The translations under genes and the position numbers were made by a program. From Gammaproteobacteria bacterium (GTDB taxonomy: Bacteria > Pseudomonadota > Gammaproteobacteria > Thiohalomonadales > Thiohalomonadaceae), in assembly GCA_003252455.1 (NCBI GenBank), contig QKED01000016.1, positions 1 to 33,784 on the forward strand: 33,784 nucleotides of DNA. Direction: 5' to 3'. Below the pieces are notes generated by a model. It ran no database searches and had not been told where the DNA came from. It worked only from the letters and a program-made list of their open reading frames with translations. Numbering within the stretch: position 1 is the first letter of the stretch; each line of letters begins with the position of its first letter. This document shows, piece after piece, positions 7,328-16,352 of this stretch.

Positions 7328-8355
7328 GGCATAACCGGGATCTGGTCGAGACCCAGGGTCTCCTCCAGCCCGAAGAGGATGTTCATGTTCTGCACCGCCT
7401 GTCCGGCGGCCCCCTTGACCAGGTTGTCGATCACCGAGAGGACCACCACGCGCCCCTCGCCCTGCGGACGGTGTACCGCGATGCGACAGGTGTTACCACC
7501 ACGCACGAAGCGGGTCTCCGGGTGGCTGCCGGCGGGCATCACATCGACGAAGGGCTCGTTGGCATAGCGCTGCTCGTAGAGTGCCTGCAGCGATTCTGGC
7601 TCGTTCGCCAGATCGGCATACAGGGTGGCGTGGATGCCACGGATCATGGGCAACAGGTGGGGGATAAAGGTAAGCGGCACGGCCTTGCCTGCCACGCCGC
7701 CGATGATCTGGCGGATCTCCGGCATGTGCCGATGACCGGCCACACCGTAGGCCTTGAAGCTGCCGTCGACCTCGCTGAACAGCGTACCGACATTCGCCCC
7801 GCGCCCCGCCCCGCTGACGCCGGACTTGCAGTCGGCGATGAGGTGGTCGAGGTCGACCAGACCGGCCTCGACCAGCGGCAGCAGGCCCAGGGTGACCGCG
7901 GTGGGGTAGCAGCCGGGGTTGGCGATGAGACGCGCGCCCTTGATCGCCTCGCGGTTGAGCTCAGGCAGGCCGTAGACCGCCTCGGCCACCACCTCGGGGC
8001 AGGCGTGCGGCATGCCGTACCACTTCTCCCACAGGGGGATATCCTGGATACGGAAGTCGGCGGCGAGGTCGATCACCTTCACCCCGGCCTCCAGCAGCGC
8101 GGGCACCATCTTCATCGCCGTGCCGTTGGGGGTGGCGAAGAAGACCAGATCACACGCCTCCAGGGCGGCCTGGTCGGGCACGCTGAAGCGCAGGTCGACG
8201 CGCCCACGCAGATTGGGGAACATATCGGCCACGGCCACCCCCTCCTCCGAGCGCGAGGTGATCACCTTGAGCTCGACCTGCGGGTGGGCGGCCAACAGCC
8301 GCAGCAGCTCGACACCGGTGTAACCGGTGCCGCCGACGATGCCTACCTTGATCAT
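7324..8355 (-). CDS. argC: N-acetyl-gamma-glutamyl-phosphate reductase
   Basis: NADPH-dependent reduction of N-acetylglutamyl-phosphate to the semialdehyde, third step of arginine biosynthesis. The 343-residue product begins with the dinucleotide-binding loop [10 protein letters not shown] (about 8-17). C149 (ANPGCYPTA) is the catalytic cysteine. The ATG at 8355 has GGGAG upstream; the open frame extends to 8493 but without family similarity. A weak minus-strand promoter may be present (TATTAT at the complement of 8398-8403). It is first in a run with the DUF6776-like gene, bactofilin and erpA, and is divergent from the ClC gene. Confidence 0.96.
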   Translation of the reverse strand: MIKVGIVGGTGYTGVELLRLLAAHPQVELKVITSRSEEGVAVADMFPNLRGRVDLRFSVPDQAALEACDLVFFATPNGTAMKMVPALLEAGVKVIDLAADFRIQDIPLWEKWYGMPHACPEVVAEAVYGLPELNREAIKGARLIANPGCYPTAVTLGLLPLVEAGLVDLDHLIADCKSGVSGAGRGANVGTLFSEVDGSFKAYGVAGHRHMPEIRQIIGGVAGKAVPLTFIPHLLPMIRGIHATLYADLANEPESLQALYEQRYANEPFVDVMPAGSHPETRFVRGGNTCRIAVHRPQGEGRVVVLSVIDNLVKGAAGQAVQNMNILFGLEETLGLDQIPVMP

Positions 8356-8443
8356 GCTATCTCCCGTGATATTGGTGGACGGGTGGGCGAACAGCTCATA
8401 ATACGGACTGCACCGGTAAAGCGGAAGGGGCGCTCCCCGGGCT

Positions 8444-8453
8444 GTGGTATAGT
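8444..8453 (+). promoter_or_regulatory. Candidate extended -10 promoter for the clcA run
   Basis: TGGTATAGT (8445-8453) matches the extended -10 pattern TGnTATAAT at five of six -10 positions. No good -35 is found 17 bp upstream, as is usual for extended -10 promoters. It would start the plus-strand run about 50 bp before the ClC gene. Low certainty. Confidence 0.35.
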
Positions 8454-8508
8454 GCCCCTTTGTCATGCCCGCTCCCCGCATAGGCCCAGCCACACCCCCA
8501 CCCCACCC

Positions 8509-9927
8509 ATGCCTGGTCGCTCATCTCCCGTCTACTCCTGGCTCTCCGTTGAGGCCTGGCGCGTGCGCGCCGCCCTCTGGGGTGGGGCGCTGCTGGTAGG
8601 CCTGGCCGCGACCCTCTTCGCCATCGGTAGCGAAGCGGCGTACGAGCTCTTCATGGGCCTCATCGACCACTCACCCTACTGGGCCCTCCTCACCCTTCCG
8701 GCAGGGCTGATGTTCGCCACCTGGCTCACCCGACGCTTCTTTCCCGGCGCCCAGGGCAGCGGTATCCCCCAGGTACTGGCGGCCAGCGAGTCGGGTATGT
8801 CCACAGAAGCTCGACGCGGCATCCTCTCGCTGCGCATCGCCATCGGCAAGATGCTGATGACTATGCTCGGGCTGCTCAGTGGTGCCTCCATCGGTCGCGA
8901 GGGGCCGACGGTGCACGTGGGCGCGGCGATCATGTACAGCATGGGACACTGGCTGAAGTTCCCCCCCCATCACCTGGAGCGGGCACTGATCCTCGCTGGA
9001 GGCGCCGCGGGCATCTCCGCCGCCTTCAACACCCCGCTGGCGGGGATCGTCTTCGCCATCGAGGAGATCGCCCGCTCCTTCGAGGACCGTACCAGCGGTA
9101 TCGTCCTCACGGCGGTGATCCTCGCGGGTCTAGTGGCGTTGATGATCCAGGGTAACTACGCCTACTTCGGCACCAGCCACGCGGCGGTGGATACCATCAC
9201 CTACTGGTACCTCATCCCCATCAGCGGGGTGGTCGGCGGACTGCTCGGCGGCCTCTTCAGCCAGAGCCTGATCCGTGGCTCGCGCGCCCTCGCCCCCGTC
9301 TACAAACGCCACCCACTCCTGCTCGCAGCGCTTTGTGGTCTCCTGGTGGCGGGCGTCGGCATCTACTCTGGCGGCACCACCTACGGCACCGGCTACGCCG
9401 AGGCACGGGCGATCATCGACGCCGGCGAGGGGTTCGACCCGCTCTACCCCCTGCTCAAGGTCCTCGCCACCGTCGGTTCCTACCTCAGTGGCATCCCCGG
9501 TGGCATCTTCGCCCCCACCCTCGCCGCCGGGGCCGGCATCGGCGCCGACCTGGCGCTCTGGTTCCCACTCACCCTCGGCCCGGCTATCATCCTGCTGGGG
9601 ATGGTGGGCTACTTCACCGGTGTGGTACAGACCCCCATCACCGCCTTCGTCATCGTCATGGAGATGACCGACAACCAGACCATGCTGCTGCCGCTGATGG
9701 CCACCGCCTTCATCGCCTACTCCAGCTCACGCATGGTCTGTCCGGTACCGATCTACCAGGCCCTCTCCACCGCCTTTACCAGCGCCATGATCGACGCACG
9801 CAGCCGCAAGAAGGCCGAGGAGCACGGCGTGACCCTGGCGGAGCACGATGTCACCCTCACCGGGATCGCCAAGCCAGCATCCCCAGACCCACAGCCATCA
9901 TCCCCCGACCCGGAGGCCAAACCGTGA
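8509..9927 (+). CDS. ClC family chloride channel / H+-Cl- antiporter
   Basis: Integral inner-membrane anion transporter, 472 residues with about ten or more hydrophobic helices. The ClC selectivity-filter motifs are all present: GSGIP (83-87), GREGP (129-133) with the gating glutamate E131, and GGIFAP (331-336), plus Y416 (PIYQ). E185-E186 (FAIEEI) align with the internal proton-pathway glutamate of E. coli ClcA, so coupled exchange is more likely than a passive channel. No CBS domains follow; the C-terminus is a Pro/Asp-rich tail. The ATG at 8509 has no obvious ribosome-binding site, and no better start is seen. The long upstream extension of this frame is antisense to argC and is not coding. 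The stop overlaps the next gene (GTGA). Confidence 0.93.
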   Translation: MPGRSSPVYSWLSVEAWRVRAALWGGALLVGLAATLFAIGSEAAYELFMGLIDHSPYWALLTLPAGLMFATWLTRRFFPGAQGSGIPQVLAASESGMSTEARRGILSLRIAIGKMLMTMLGLLSGASIGREGPTVHVGAAIMYSMGHWLKFPPHHLERALILAGGAAGISAAFNTPLAGIVFAIEEIARSFEDRTSGIVLTAVILAGLVALMIQGNYAYFGTSHAAVDTITYWYLIPISGVVGGLLGGLFSQSLIRGSRALAPVYKRHPLLLAALCGLLVAGVGIYSGGTTYGTGYAEARAIIDAGEGFDPLYPLLKVLATVGSYLSGIPGGIFAPTLAAGAGIGADLALWFPLTLGPAIILLGMVGYFTGVVQTPITAFVIVMEMTDNQTMLLPLMATAFIAYSSSRMVCPVPIYQALSTAFTSAMIDARSRKKAEEHGVTLAEHDVTLTGIAKPASPDPQPSSPDPEAKP

Positions 9928-10421
9928 AGTTCAAAGAGATCGCCATCGGCCTGTTCGCCCTCGCCCTCATCGGCGCGGTGGGCTTCCTCTGGTTCAGCCC
10001 GAGCGGCCTGCAGGCCGCCCCACAGGTCACCTACACCACCCTCGATGGCAGCCAGCTCGGCCCCGACCGGCTCAAGGGCAAACCGACCCTGGTCGCCTTC
10101 TGGGCCACCACCTGCCCCGGCTGCATCGAGGAGATCCCGCAACTGATCGAGCTGCACCAGGCCTACGGCGCCAAGGGGCTCAACGTCATCGGCGTGGCCA
10201 TGGTCTACGACCCGATCAAGCAGGTGCGCCAGATGGTCAGTGAGCGCGGCATGCCCTACACCATCGCCCACGACACAGACGGCACCATCGGCGAGGCGTT
10301 CGGCGGCATCAGCCTCACCCCCACCACCCTGCTCATCGACCCCCAGGGGCGCATCGCGCAGAAGACCCTCGGCGCCCTCGACCTGCCCGCCCTGCGTGGG
10401 CGCATCGAGCAGATGCTCTAA
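9924..10421 (+). CDS. TlpA/ResA-like membrane-anchored thioredoxin
   Basis: Thiol-disulfide oxidoreductase, 165 residues, starting at a GTG that overlaps the ClC stop codon. An N-terminal hydrophobic anchor (about 6-24) would place the domain in the periplasm. The thioredoxin fold carries the active site C64-P-G-C67 within FWATTCPGC and a cis-proline in SLTPTTLLID. This layout is shared by TlpA, ResA and DsbE/CcmG-type reductants. No ccm genes are nearby, so the partner cannot be named. The following genes (hemJ-like, hemL) concern heme, so a role in heme-protein or cysteine redox is possible but is inference. Confidence 0.88.
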   Translation: MKFKEIAIGLFALALIGAVGFLWFSPSGLQAAPQVTYTTLDGSQLGPDRLKGKPTLVAFWATTCPGCIEEIPQLIELHQAYGAKGLNVIGVAMVYDPIKQVRQMVSERGMPYTIAHDTDGTIGEAFGGISLTPTTLLIDPQGRIAQKTLGALDLPALRGRIEQML

Positions 10422-10433
10422 GGAGAGACCGAC

Positions 10434-10844
10434 ATGCTCTGGATCAAGGCCTTTCACATCGTCTTCGTCGTCTCCTGGTTCGCCGGGCTCTTCTACCTGC
10501 CGCGCCTGTTCGTCAACCACGCCATGGCCAGCGAGCCCGCCGAACTTGCGCGCCTCAAGCTGATGGAGCACAAGCTCTACCGCTTCATGACCCCGCTGGC
10601 CGTGCTCGCCCTGGCCCTCGGCCTCTGGCTCTGGCTCGGCTACGGCATCAGCGGCGGCTGGATGCATGCCAAGCTGGCGCTGGTGGTGGTGCTCATCGGC
10701 TACCACCTCTACTGCGGCAAGCTGGTGAAGACCTTTGCCGCCGACCAGAACACGCGTAGCCACACGTTCTACCGCGTGTTCAACGAACTGCCGGTGTTGG
10801 TGCTCATCGCGGTGACCATCCTGGTCGTCGTCAAACCCTTCTAA
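10434..10844 (+). CDS. hemJ: HemJ-like protoporphyrinogen IX oxidase
   Basis: Small polytopic membrane protein (136 residues, four predicted helices) of the HemJ / UPF0093 family. It oxidises protoporphyrinogen IX to protoporphyrin IX, the penultimate step of heme synthesis. Family features seen are H8 within the first helix (KAFHIVFVVSWFAGLFYLPR), K80 in MHAKLALV, and the C-terminal FNELPVL. The start is preceded by AGGAG with suitable spacing, 12 bp after the thioredoxin gene. hemL, an early heme gene, is four genes downstream. The family is also annotated as CopD-like in some databases, but the motif wording fits HemJ. Confidence 0.88.
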   Translation: MLWIKAFHIVFVVSWFAGLFYLPRLFVNHAMASEPAELARLKLMEHKLYRFMTPLAVLALALGLWLWLGYGISGGWMHAKLALVVVLIGYHLYCGKLVKTFAADQNTRSHTFYRVFNELPVLVLIAVTILVVVKPF

Positions 10845-10854
10845 AGGTCCCTCC

Positions 10855-11430
10855 ATGCAGAGCCTCGACCCGCGCGCCGACCTGGTCCGCCACTACCAGT
10901 GGCTGCGCCAGCACGGCTATAACGACTCCCACAGCGGCAACGCCTCGGTGCGCGACGGCGCCACCATCTGGGTCACCCCCACCGGGGCCTGTGCCGACAC
11001 CCTGACGGTGGACGACCTCATCGCCTGCCGCCTGGATGCCGAGCCGCCCAAGGGCGCCTCCCTCGACGCGCCACTGCACCTGTCGGTCTATCGCGCCAAC
11101 CCCGAGGTGAACTGCGTGCTGCACAGCCACGGCGCCTATAGCGTCGCCGCCACCTTCAACGGCGAGGCCTTCGCGCCGCCCGACTTCGAGGGGCAGTACT
11201 ACTTCAAACAGCCGGTGCCGGTGCTCACCATCCCCTACGAGCGCTACATCGCCGAGGCCCCGGCTAAGGTCGCCGCCCTGCTCACCGAGCAGCGCATCTG
11301 CGTGGTGCGCGGCCACGGCGTCTACGCCCGCGCCGAGAGCATCAACCTCGCCTATAAATGGACCTGCTCGCTGGAGCTCTCGGCCAAGACCGCCCTGCTC
11401 GCCCGCGCCGCCGGTACCCTGCCCGCCTGA
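10855..11430 (+). CDS. Class II aldolase/adducin family protein
   Basis: Metal-dependent class II aldolase fold, 191 residues, near the usual 200-220. The candidate zinc ligands are present: H90 and H92 (HSHGAYS) and H154 (RGHGVY). The phosphate-binding SGNAS (27-31) and VTPTGA (38-43) are also conserved. Family members include fuculose-phosphate aldolase, ribulose-phosphate epimerase and methylthioribulose-phosphate dehydratase; the substrate cannot be named here. It sits 10 bp after hemJ and 15 bp before thiD in the same run, but no pathway partner for a sugar phosphate is present. AGGTCCCTCC precedes the ATG. Confidence 0.85.
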   Translation: MQSLDPRADLVRHYQWLRQHGYNDSHSGNASVRDGATIWVTPTGACADTLTVDDLIACRLDAEPPKGASLDAPLHLSVYRANPEVNCVLHSHGAYSVAATFNGEAFAPPDFEGQYYFKQPVPVLTIPYERYIAEAPAKVAALLTEQRICVVRGHGVYARAESINLAYKWTCSLELSAKTALLARAAGTLPA

Positions 11431-11445
11431 CCCAAGGAGCCCGCC

Positions 11446-12252
11446 ATGCCCCAGGCCAATACCCTCCCCGTGGTGATGAGCTTCGCCGGTAACGACCCGA
11501 GCGGCGGTGCCGGGATCAGCGCCGACATCGAGGCGATCGCCGCCATGGGCTGCCACTGCGCCCCGGTGATCACCGCCCTGACGGTGCAGGACACGCGCAA
11601 CGTGCAGCGCTTCGTCGCCACCGAGAGCGGCCTGCTCGCCGAGCAGGCGCGCGCAGTGCTCGAAGATATGCCGGTGGCCGCCTTCAAGGTGGGTATGCTC
11701 GGCAGCGTGGAGAACGTCACCGCCCTGCACGCCATCCTGCAGGACTACCCCGACACCCCGCTGGTGCTCGACCCGGTACTGGCCGCCGGTGGCGGCACCG
11801 AGCTGGCGGCAGACGAGCTGATGGACGCCATGCGCACCCTGCTCTTCCCCTACACCACGGTGCTCACCCCCAACTCCATCGAGGCACGCCGCCTCGCCCC
11901 CGGTGCCGACACCCTGGAGGCGTGCGCCCAGTCGCTGCTCGCCGACGGCTGCGAGCTGGTGCTGATCACCGGCGCGCACGAGGCGACCGAGACGGTGGAC
12001 AACCACCTCTACGGCAACCACCGCCACCTGGAGAGCTTCAGCTGGGGCCGCCTGCCCCACGACTACCACGGCTCCGGCTGCACCCTGGCGAGCGCCATCG
12101 CCGGGCTCCTGGCCCACGGGCTGGAGCCCTTCAGCGCGATCCACGAGGCGCAGGAGTTCACCTGGGAGGCGCTGCGTAACGGCTACCGCCTTGGGCTCGG
12201 GCAGCACCACCCCAACCGGCTCTTTTGGGCCCGCGACAGCGAGGAGGATTGA
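11446..12252 (+). CDS. thiD: Hydroxymethylpyrimidine (phosphate) kinase
   Basis: Phosphorylates HMP and HMP-phosphate to HMP-pyrophosphate for thiamin synthesis. The 268-residue product of the ribokinase-like family has GNDPSGGAG (15-23), KVGMLGS (substrate loop), and the anion-hole/catalytic segment HGSGCTLASA with C212. AAGGAG lies a few bases before the ATG. The 15-bp gap to the upstream aldolase gene leaves no room for a TPP riboswitch. thiE starts one base after its stop, and the order thiD-thiE-hemL matches Pseudomonas. Confidence 0.95.
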   Translation: MPQANTLPVVMSFAGNDPSGGAGISADIEAIAAMGCHCAPVITALTVQDTRNVQRFVATESGLLAEQARAVLEDMPVAAFKVGMLGSVENVTALHAILQDYPDTPLVLDPVLAAGGGTELAADELMDAMRTLLFPYTTVLTPNSIEARRLAPGADTLEACAQSLLADGCELVLITGAHEATETVDNHLYGNHRHLESFSWGRLPHDYHGSGCTLASAIAGLLAHGLEPFSAIHEAQEFTWEALRNGYRLGLGQHHPNRLFWARDSEED

Positions 12253-12253
12253 G

Positions 12254-12919
12254 ATGGACAAGCGCGCCAAACTGCGTGGCCTCTACGCCATCACCGACAA
12301 CCGCCTCACCCCCTCCGAGGAGCTGGTCGAGTACGTCGCCCAGGCGATCCAGGGCGGCGCCGCCGTGATCCAGTATCGCGACAAGTCCGGCGACCCCGGC
12401 CAAAGAATGTGGGAGGCGCAGGACCTGCTCAGCGTCTGCCGCCCCTTCGGCGTGCCGCTGATCATCAACGACGACGTGGAGCTGGCCGCCCATGTAGGCG
12501 CCGACGGCGTGCACCTGGGCCGTGAGGACGGTGCCATCGAGGCGGCCCGCGCGCGCCTCGGCCCCGACGCCATCATCGGCGCCTCCTGCTACAACGATCT
12601 CGCCCTGGCCCACGCCGCGGCGGCGGCGGGCGCCGACTATGTCGCCTTCGGCAGCTTCAACAACTCCGGCACCAAGCCGAATGCGGTGCGCGCCACCCCC
12701 GAGCTGCTGGTCCGGGCCCGCGCCGAACTCGACCTGCCCATCGTTGCCATCGGCGGCATCAATGCGCAGAATGGCTGGCCGCTGATTGAGGCCGGTGCGG
12801 ACATGCTGGCGGTGGTCCACGCCGTCTTCGGCATGGTCGATATCCCCGTCGCCGCACGTGCCATCAGCCTGCTGTTCGATCTCGACAACGCCTCCAACAA
12901 CCCTTCAGACGACTCTTGA
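12254..12919 (+). CDS. thiE: Thiamine-phosphate synthase
   Basis: Joins HMP-pyrophosphate and thiazole phosphate to give thiamin monophosphate. The product is a 221-residue TIM barrel. Visible motifs are QYRDK (40-44, pyrophosphate binding), INDDVELA (71-78), GVHLGRED (85-92) and GGI near the phosphate site. The loop usually written as GPxxxTxTK appears here as [10 protein letters not shown], a variant that keeps the final Lys. The start is the ATG at 12254, one base after the thiD stop, using GAGGAGG inside the thiD end as ribosome-binding site. The frame opens further upstream, but that part overlaps thiD. Confidence 0.94.
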   Translation: MDKRAKLRGLYAITDNRLTPSEELVEYVAQAIQGGAAVIQYRDKSGDPGQRMWEAQDLLSVCRPFGVPLIINDDVELAAHVGADGVHLGREDGAIEAARARLGPDAIIGASCYNDLALAHAAAAAGADYVAFGSFNNSGTKPNAVRATPELLVRARAELDLPIVAIGGINAQNGWPLIEAGADMLAVVHAVFGMVDIPVAARAISLLFDLDNASNNPSDDS

Positions 12920-12930
12920 TAGGAGCGACC

Positions 12931-14211
12931 ATGACCGACGCCCACGCCCTCTTCGAAGCAGCCCAACGTCACATCCCCGGCGGGGTCAACTCGCCGGTGC
13001 GCGCCTTCAAGGGGGTCGGCGGCGAGCCGGTCTTCTTCTCTCGCGCCAGTGGGGCCTACGCCTACGGCGAGGACGGCACCCGCTACATCGACTACGTCGG
13101 CTCCTGGGGCCCGATGGTGCTGGGTCACGCCCACCCCGATGTCCTCAAGGCGGTGCACGCGGCGGTCGACCAGGGCCTCTCCTTCGGCGCCCCGACCGTG
13201 CGCGAGACTGCCATGGCCGACAAGCTCTGCGAGCTGGTACCGAGCATGGACATGGTGCGCATGGTCAGCTCCGGCACCGAGGCGACCATGAGCGCCATCC
13301 GCCTGGCGCGCGGCTACACCGGACGCGACAAGATCGTCAAATTCGAAGGGTGCTACCACGGCCACTCCGACTCCCTGCTGGTCAAGGCGGGCTCCGGCGC
13401 CCTCACCCTCGGCGTGCCCAGCTCCCCCGGTGTGCCCGCCGCCCTGGCCGAGTCGACCCTCACCCTGCCCTACAACGACATCGAGGCGGTAAAGGCGGTC
13501 TTCGCCGAGGTGGGTGCCGAGATCGCCTGCATCATCGTCGAGCCGGTGGCGGGCAACATGAACTGCATCCCCCCGGCCCCCGGCTTCCTCGAAGGGCTGC
13601 GCGCCGTGTGCGACGAGTACGCCAGCGTGCTCATCTTCGACGAGGTGATGACCGGCTTTCGCGTCGGCCTCGGCGGCGCCCAGGGCTACTACGGCATCAC
13701 CCCCGACCTCACCACCCTCGGCAAGGTGGTCGGCGGCGGCATGCCGGTGGGTGCCTTCGGTGGCAAGCGCGCGATCATGGAGCATATCGCCCCGCTCGGC
13801 CCGGTCTACCAGGCCGGGACCCTCTCCGGTAACCCGGTGGCGATGGCCGCCGGTCTCACCACCCTGGAGCTGGTCTCAACCCCCGAGTTCTTCGAGGAGC
13901 TGGGGCAGAAGGTCGCCGCCCTGCTCGACGGCCTGGAGGCCGAGGCGGCCAAGGCCGGGATCCCCTTCACCACCAACCAGGTGGGCGGCATGTTCGGCCT
14001 CTTCTTCACCGAGGCCGAGGCAGTGGGCAATTTCGCCGAGGTGATGGCCTGCGACGCCGAGCGCTTCAAGAAGTTCTTCCACGGCATGCTGGCCGAAGGT
14101 GTCTACCTGGCCCCCTCCGCCTACGAGGCGGGCTTCGTCTCCGCCGCGCACACCGATGAGGACATCGCCGCGACTGTGGCCGCCGCTGCGCGCGTCTTCG
14201 CTACTCTCTAA
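12931..14211 (+). CDS. hemL: Glutamate-1-semialdehyde 2,1-aminomutase
   Basis: PLP enzyme converting glutamate-1-semialdehyde to 5-aminolevulinate, the committed tetrapyrrole precursor of the C5 pathway. The 426-residue length equals the E. coli enzyme. K265 ([10 protein letters not shown]) is the PLP lysine at the same number. FDEVMTGFR (236-244) and SSGTEATM (113-120) complete the cofactor site. AGGAG precedes the ATG at 12931 with five-base spacing; an in-frame start at 12916 overlaps thiE and is less likely. The gene ends the closely spaced run begun by the ClC gene; a 72-bp gap follows. Confidence 0.97.
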   Translation: MTDAHALFEAAQRHIPGGVNSPVRAFKGVGGEPVFFSRASGAYAYGEDGTRYIDYVGSWGPMVLGHAHPDVLKAVHAAVDQGLSFGAPTVRETAMADKLCELVPSMDMVRMVSSGTEATMSAIRLARGYTGRDKIVKFEGCYHGHSDSLLVKAGSGALTLGVPSSPGVPAALAESTLTLPYNDIEAVKAVFAEVGAEIACIIVEPVAGNMNCIPPAPGFLEGLRAVCDEYASVLIFDEVMTGFRVGLGGAQGYYGITPDLTTLGKVVGGGMPVGAFGGKRAIMEHIAPLGPVYQAGTLSGNPVAMAAGLTTLELVSTPEFFEELGQKVAALLDGLEAEAAKAGIPFTTNQVGGMFGLFFTEAEAVGNFAEVMACDAERFKKFFHGMLAEGVYLAPSAYEAGFVSAAHTDEDIAATVAAAARVFATL

Positions 14212-14217
14212 ATCCCA

Positions 14218-14256
14218 CGAAAGCGCCACGGAGGCACGGGGGACACGGAGGTCCTT
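14218..14256. repeat. CACGGAGG-type short repeat in the hemL-rsmE gap
   Basis: The 72-bp gap contains three near-copies of a nine-base unit in a row: CCACGGAGG, CACGGGGGA and CACGGAGGT (about 14226-14252), followed by TCCTTTTTG. This resembles the 'CACGGAGGACACGGAG' class of dispersed intergenic repeats seen in many bacterial genomes (recalled, not searched). It could also simply be a low-complexity spacer. Confidence 0.4.
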
Positions 14257-14283
14257 TTTGCCTCATCATCGGACTCCGCTCTC

Positions 14284-15021
14284 ATGCGCATCCCCCGCCT
14301 CTACCTCCCTGAACCCATCACCGCCCAGAGCGAGATCGAGCTGCCGGACGCCGCCGCCAACTACATCGGTAAGGTGCTGCGCCTCAAGCCCGGCCACCCG
14401 CTGCGCCTGTTCGACGGACGCGGCGGCGAGTATGCCGCCGAGGTGATCGAGTGCGGTAAACGTAGTGTGCGGGTGGCAGTGAGTACCCACCAACAAGGTG
14501 AGGTGGAGTCCCCTCTTGCACTGACCTTGGTGCAAGCCGTCTCCAAGGGCGAACGCATGGACCTCACCCTACAAAAGGCGGTGGAGCTGGGGGTCACGCG
14601 CATTGCGCCGGTCTTCAGCGAGCGCAGTGTGGTCAACCTCAAGGGCGACCGACTGGATAAGCGCCTGGAGCACTGGCAAGGGGTGATCATCAGCGCCTGC
14701 GAGCAGTGCGGGCGCAACACCCTGCCGCACTTCGAGGCCGCCGTCGACCTGGACCACTGGCTCGCCACACCCCTGCCCGCCGACGCCCTCGGCCTGCTGC
14801 TGCAACCCGAGAGTCCTCAGGGGTTGCGCGAGCTACAACCGCCAGAGGGCGAGACGCTCTTGCTCGTCGGTCCTGAAGGTGGCTTCTCCGATCAGGAGAT
14901 CGACTCGGCGCGCAAAGCTGGCTATCGCGGCATACGCCTGGGCCCGCGTGTGCTACGCACCGAGACGGCGGGCCTCGCCGCCCTCGCCTCGTTGCAGACC
15001 CTGTGGGGTGATTTGGGCTAG
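14284..15021 (+). CDS. rsmE: 16S rRNA (uracil-1498-N3)-methyltransferase
   Basis: SPOUT-class methyltransferase that modifies U1498 of 16S rRNA in the 30S subunit. The 245-residue product has an N-terminal PUA-like domain (about 1-70) and a C-terminal knotted SAM domain. The latter carries VGPEGGFSDQE and LGPRVLRTETA, the family signatures, near the end. The ATG at 14284 has only a weak GGA upstream, so the start is the least certain part. It is separated from hemL by the repeat-containing gap. A strong hairpin terminator follows. Confidence 0.95.
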   Translation: MRIPRLYLPEPITAQSEIELPDAAANYIGKVLRLKPGHPLRLFDGRGGEYAAEVIECGKRSVRVAVSTHQQGEVESPLALTLVQAVSKGERMDLTLQKAVELGVTRIAPVFSERSVVNLKGDRLDKRLEHWQGVIISACEQCGRNTLPHFEAAVDLDHWLATPLPADALGLLLQPESPQGLRELQPPEGETLLLVGPEGGFSDQEIDSARKAGYRGIRLGPRVLRTETAGLAALASLQTLWGDLG

Positions 15022-15034
15022 CCAAAGCCCGATG

Positions 15035-15080
15035 CATCAACGAAAAAAGGCGCGGTCTCCCGCGCCTTTTTTCGTTGATG
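15035..15080. terminator. Bidirectional terminator, 21-bp perfect stem
   Basis: Positions 15035-15055 pair without mismatch with 15060-15080 around a four-base TCTC loop (15056-15059). The G/C half (GGCGCGG) is next to the loop and the A6/T6 tracts lie outside it, so both strands show a G/C stem followed by T6. It ends rsmE on the plus strand and the cytochrome gene of the Pil-Chp run on the minus strand (stop at 15092). Confidence 0.93.
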
Positions 15081-15091
15081 TGAACCTTCGC

Positions 15092-15772
15092 CTAGGGCAG
15101 CAGGGTCACAAAGGCGGCCACCGCGCGGATGTCCGCATCGCTCAGGTTCTGCGTGGCCTGCTCCATGCGGATGGAGTGGCGCACCGCCTCGTCGACCTTC
15201 TCGCGCTTAATGGCGATATCGCGGAAGCGGCGGATAGTGGTCTCCAGGTAGTCCACCTTCTGACTGGCGATACGGGCATAACCCTCTTCACCACGCCCCT
15301 CGGGGCCATGGCAGGTGACACACTGACGGTGGTAGATCTCCCCACCCTTCTTGGCCAGTTCGGCGTCCGCCTGACCCGGCTTCACCTTGGAGGTGGTAAA
15401 GAAGACGGCGAGGTTGATCTTGTCCTGCAGGGTGAAGTTGCTGGCCAGACTCTGCATGACGAAGTTCTTGCGCTCGCCACGGGCAAACTTGCCAATCTGC
15501 TCGACCAAGTAGGCGGGATTCTGCTGGGCCAGGTTGGGCACGCCGGCCTTGGTGCTGTTGCCATCGGCGCCATGGCAGACGGCGCAGAGCACGGAGCGGT
15601 CCATACCGTCGGCGATGGCCTCCTTACGCGCAGCCTCATCGGAGAGGACGGCATTGATCCGCGCCACCAACTCCTCCTTGGTCGGATCCTGGGTCTCCGC
15701 CGCGTGCACGGAAGTGGCGAGGGTGGCGGCAAAGAGGAGTGCCAAACCGCCGACGGGATACAGATTGCGCAT
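15092..15772 (-). CDS. Diheme cytochrome c (c4-like)
   Basis: Periplasmic electron carrier, 226 residues. A signal peptide ends after SVHA (residue 24, Ala-X-Ala-like site). Two c-type heme sites are present: C63-x-x-C66-H67 (CAVCHG) and C151-x-x-C154-H155 (CVTCHG). Possible distal methionines are M106 and M203. Two similar domains of about 90 residues fit cytochrome c4, which passes electrons toward terminal oxidases. The ATG at 15772 was chosen because the signal peptide begins there; the frame is open to 15850 but overlaps the preceding gene. It lies 28 bp after chpC with no terminator between, so it is probably the last gene of the Pil-Chp transcript, an unusual addition. Confidence 0.92.
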   Translation of the reverse strand: MRNLYPVGGLALLFAATLATSVHAAETQDPTKEELVARINAVLSDEAARKEAIADGMDRSVLCAVCHGADGNSTKAGVPNLAQQNPAYLVEQIGKFARGERKNFVMQSLASNFTLQDKINLAVFFTTSKVKPGQADAELAKKGGEIYHRQCVTCHGPEGRGEEGYARIASQKVDYLETTIRRFRDIAIKREKVDEAVRHSIRMEQATQNLSDADIRAVAAFVTLLP

Positions 15773-15800
15773 ATCGTTCTCTCTACTAAGTCCTGTTCCG

Positions 15801-16352
15801 TTATCGGGCCCGAGCCACACCGAGCGACTGCTCGCTGCGCACCCGTCCACCTACTCGGATCAGGGTCAGCTCGACTTGGTCTAGATCGGGCAAGTAGCAC
15901 TCCTGCTCACCCACGAAGAGCCGACTCGCCACCAGGGCGTTCGGCTCCGCAGCGGTGTTGATGTCCAGCGTCCCCTTTCGGGCCTGGAGCAGACGCGGAA
16001 TGCCGGTTGCAAGGATACTGTAAAACGGCAGGTCATCGTTACCGGTGATCCCGTTCATCACGACAACACGCGCGGTATTATCGAGCGGTACCTCCTGCAG
16101 CCCCAACATGACATTGTAGGAGATGAGCGGCACGGCAAGACCGCGCCACATGGCGGTGCCGAGGTACCAGGGTTGGCGATCGGTCTCGCGGCTCGGGTCG
16201 CTGATCACCGCCACCTCCGCCACAGCGGTGGCGGGCAGCAGCAGGGTGACCTGATTGAGCGGAACCATCAGGCTGCGCACCACCACATCCTCGCTGCCAC
16301 CGACACCAAAGGGGCCTGTGGCGATCGCTTCTGGCTTGTTCGTCTCGGTCAT
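15801..16352 (-). CDS. chpC: CheW-like adaptor ChpC
   Basis: CheW-domain protein, 183 residues, expected to bridge receptor and the ChpA kinase. Sequence support is the CheW-like barrel pattern (VPLNQVTLLLPATAVAEV, then WRGLAVPLISYN and a late ARVVVMNG). It lacks any catalytic motif. ATG 16352 has GGAG six bases upstream; an in-frame GTG at 16364 overlaps that site and is unlikely. In P. aeruginosa, chpC follows chpB; here it follows chpA directly, 38 bp away. PilI is the other CheW protein of this cluster. Confidence 0.82.
   Translation of the reverse strand: MTETNKPEAIATGPFGVGGSEDVVVRSLMVPLNQVTLLLPATAVAEVAVISDPSRETDRQPWYLGTAMWRGLAVPLISYNVMLGLQEVPLDNTARVVVMNGITGNDDLPFYSILATGIPRLLQARKGTLDINTAAEPNALVASRLFVGEQECYLPDLDQVELTLIRVGGRVRSEQSLGVARAR

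Noticed and set aside
7471-8508. Long N-terminal extension of the ClC reading frame
   Set aside because: It lies antisense to argC, has no ClC similarity, and is explained by GC-rich codon bias keeping the opposite frame open.
11431-11445. Possible TPP riboswitch before thiD
   Set aside because: Only 15 bases separate the aldolase and thiD, filled by the ribosome-binding site; no riboswitch sequence is visible.
8509-12252. A novel defence or mobile island built around the ClC, thioredoxin and aldolase genes
   Set aside because: All are ordinary metabolic or transport families with codon use like their neighbours; no nuclease, integrase or attachment site.
10831-12270. 479-residue open frame on the minus strand opposite the aldolase and thiD
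   Set aside because: Gly/Val/His/Ala-rich shadow of well-recognised plus-strand genes; no family motif.
12637-13785. Long minus-strand frame opposite thiE-hemL
   Set aside because: Same shadow composition; the plus-strand genes are certain.
14221-14256. CRISPR-like array
   Set aside because: Units are nine bases, contiguous and without spacers; no cas genes.
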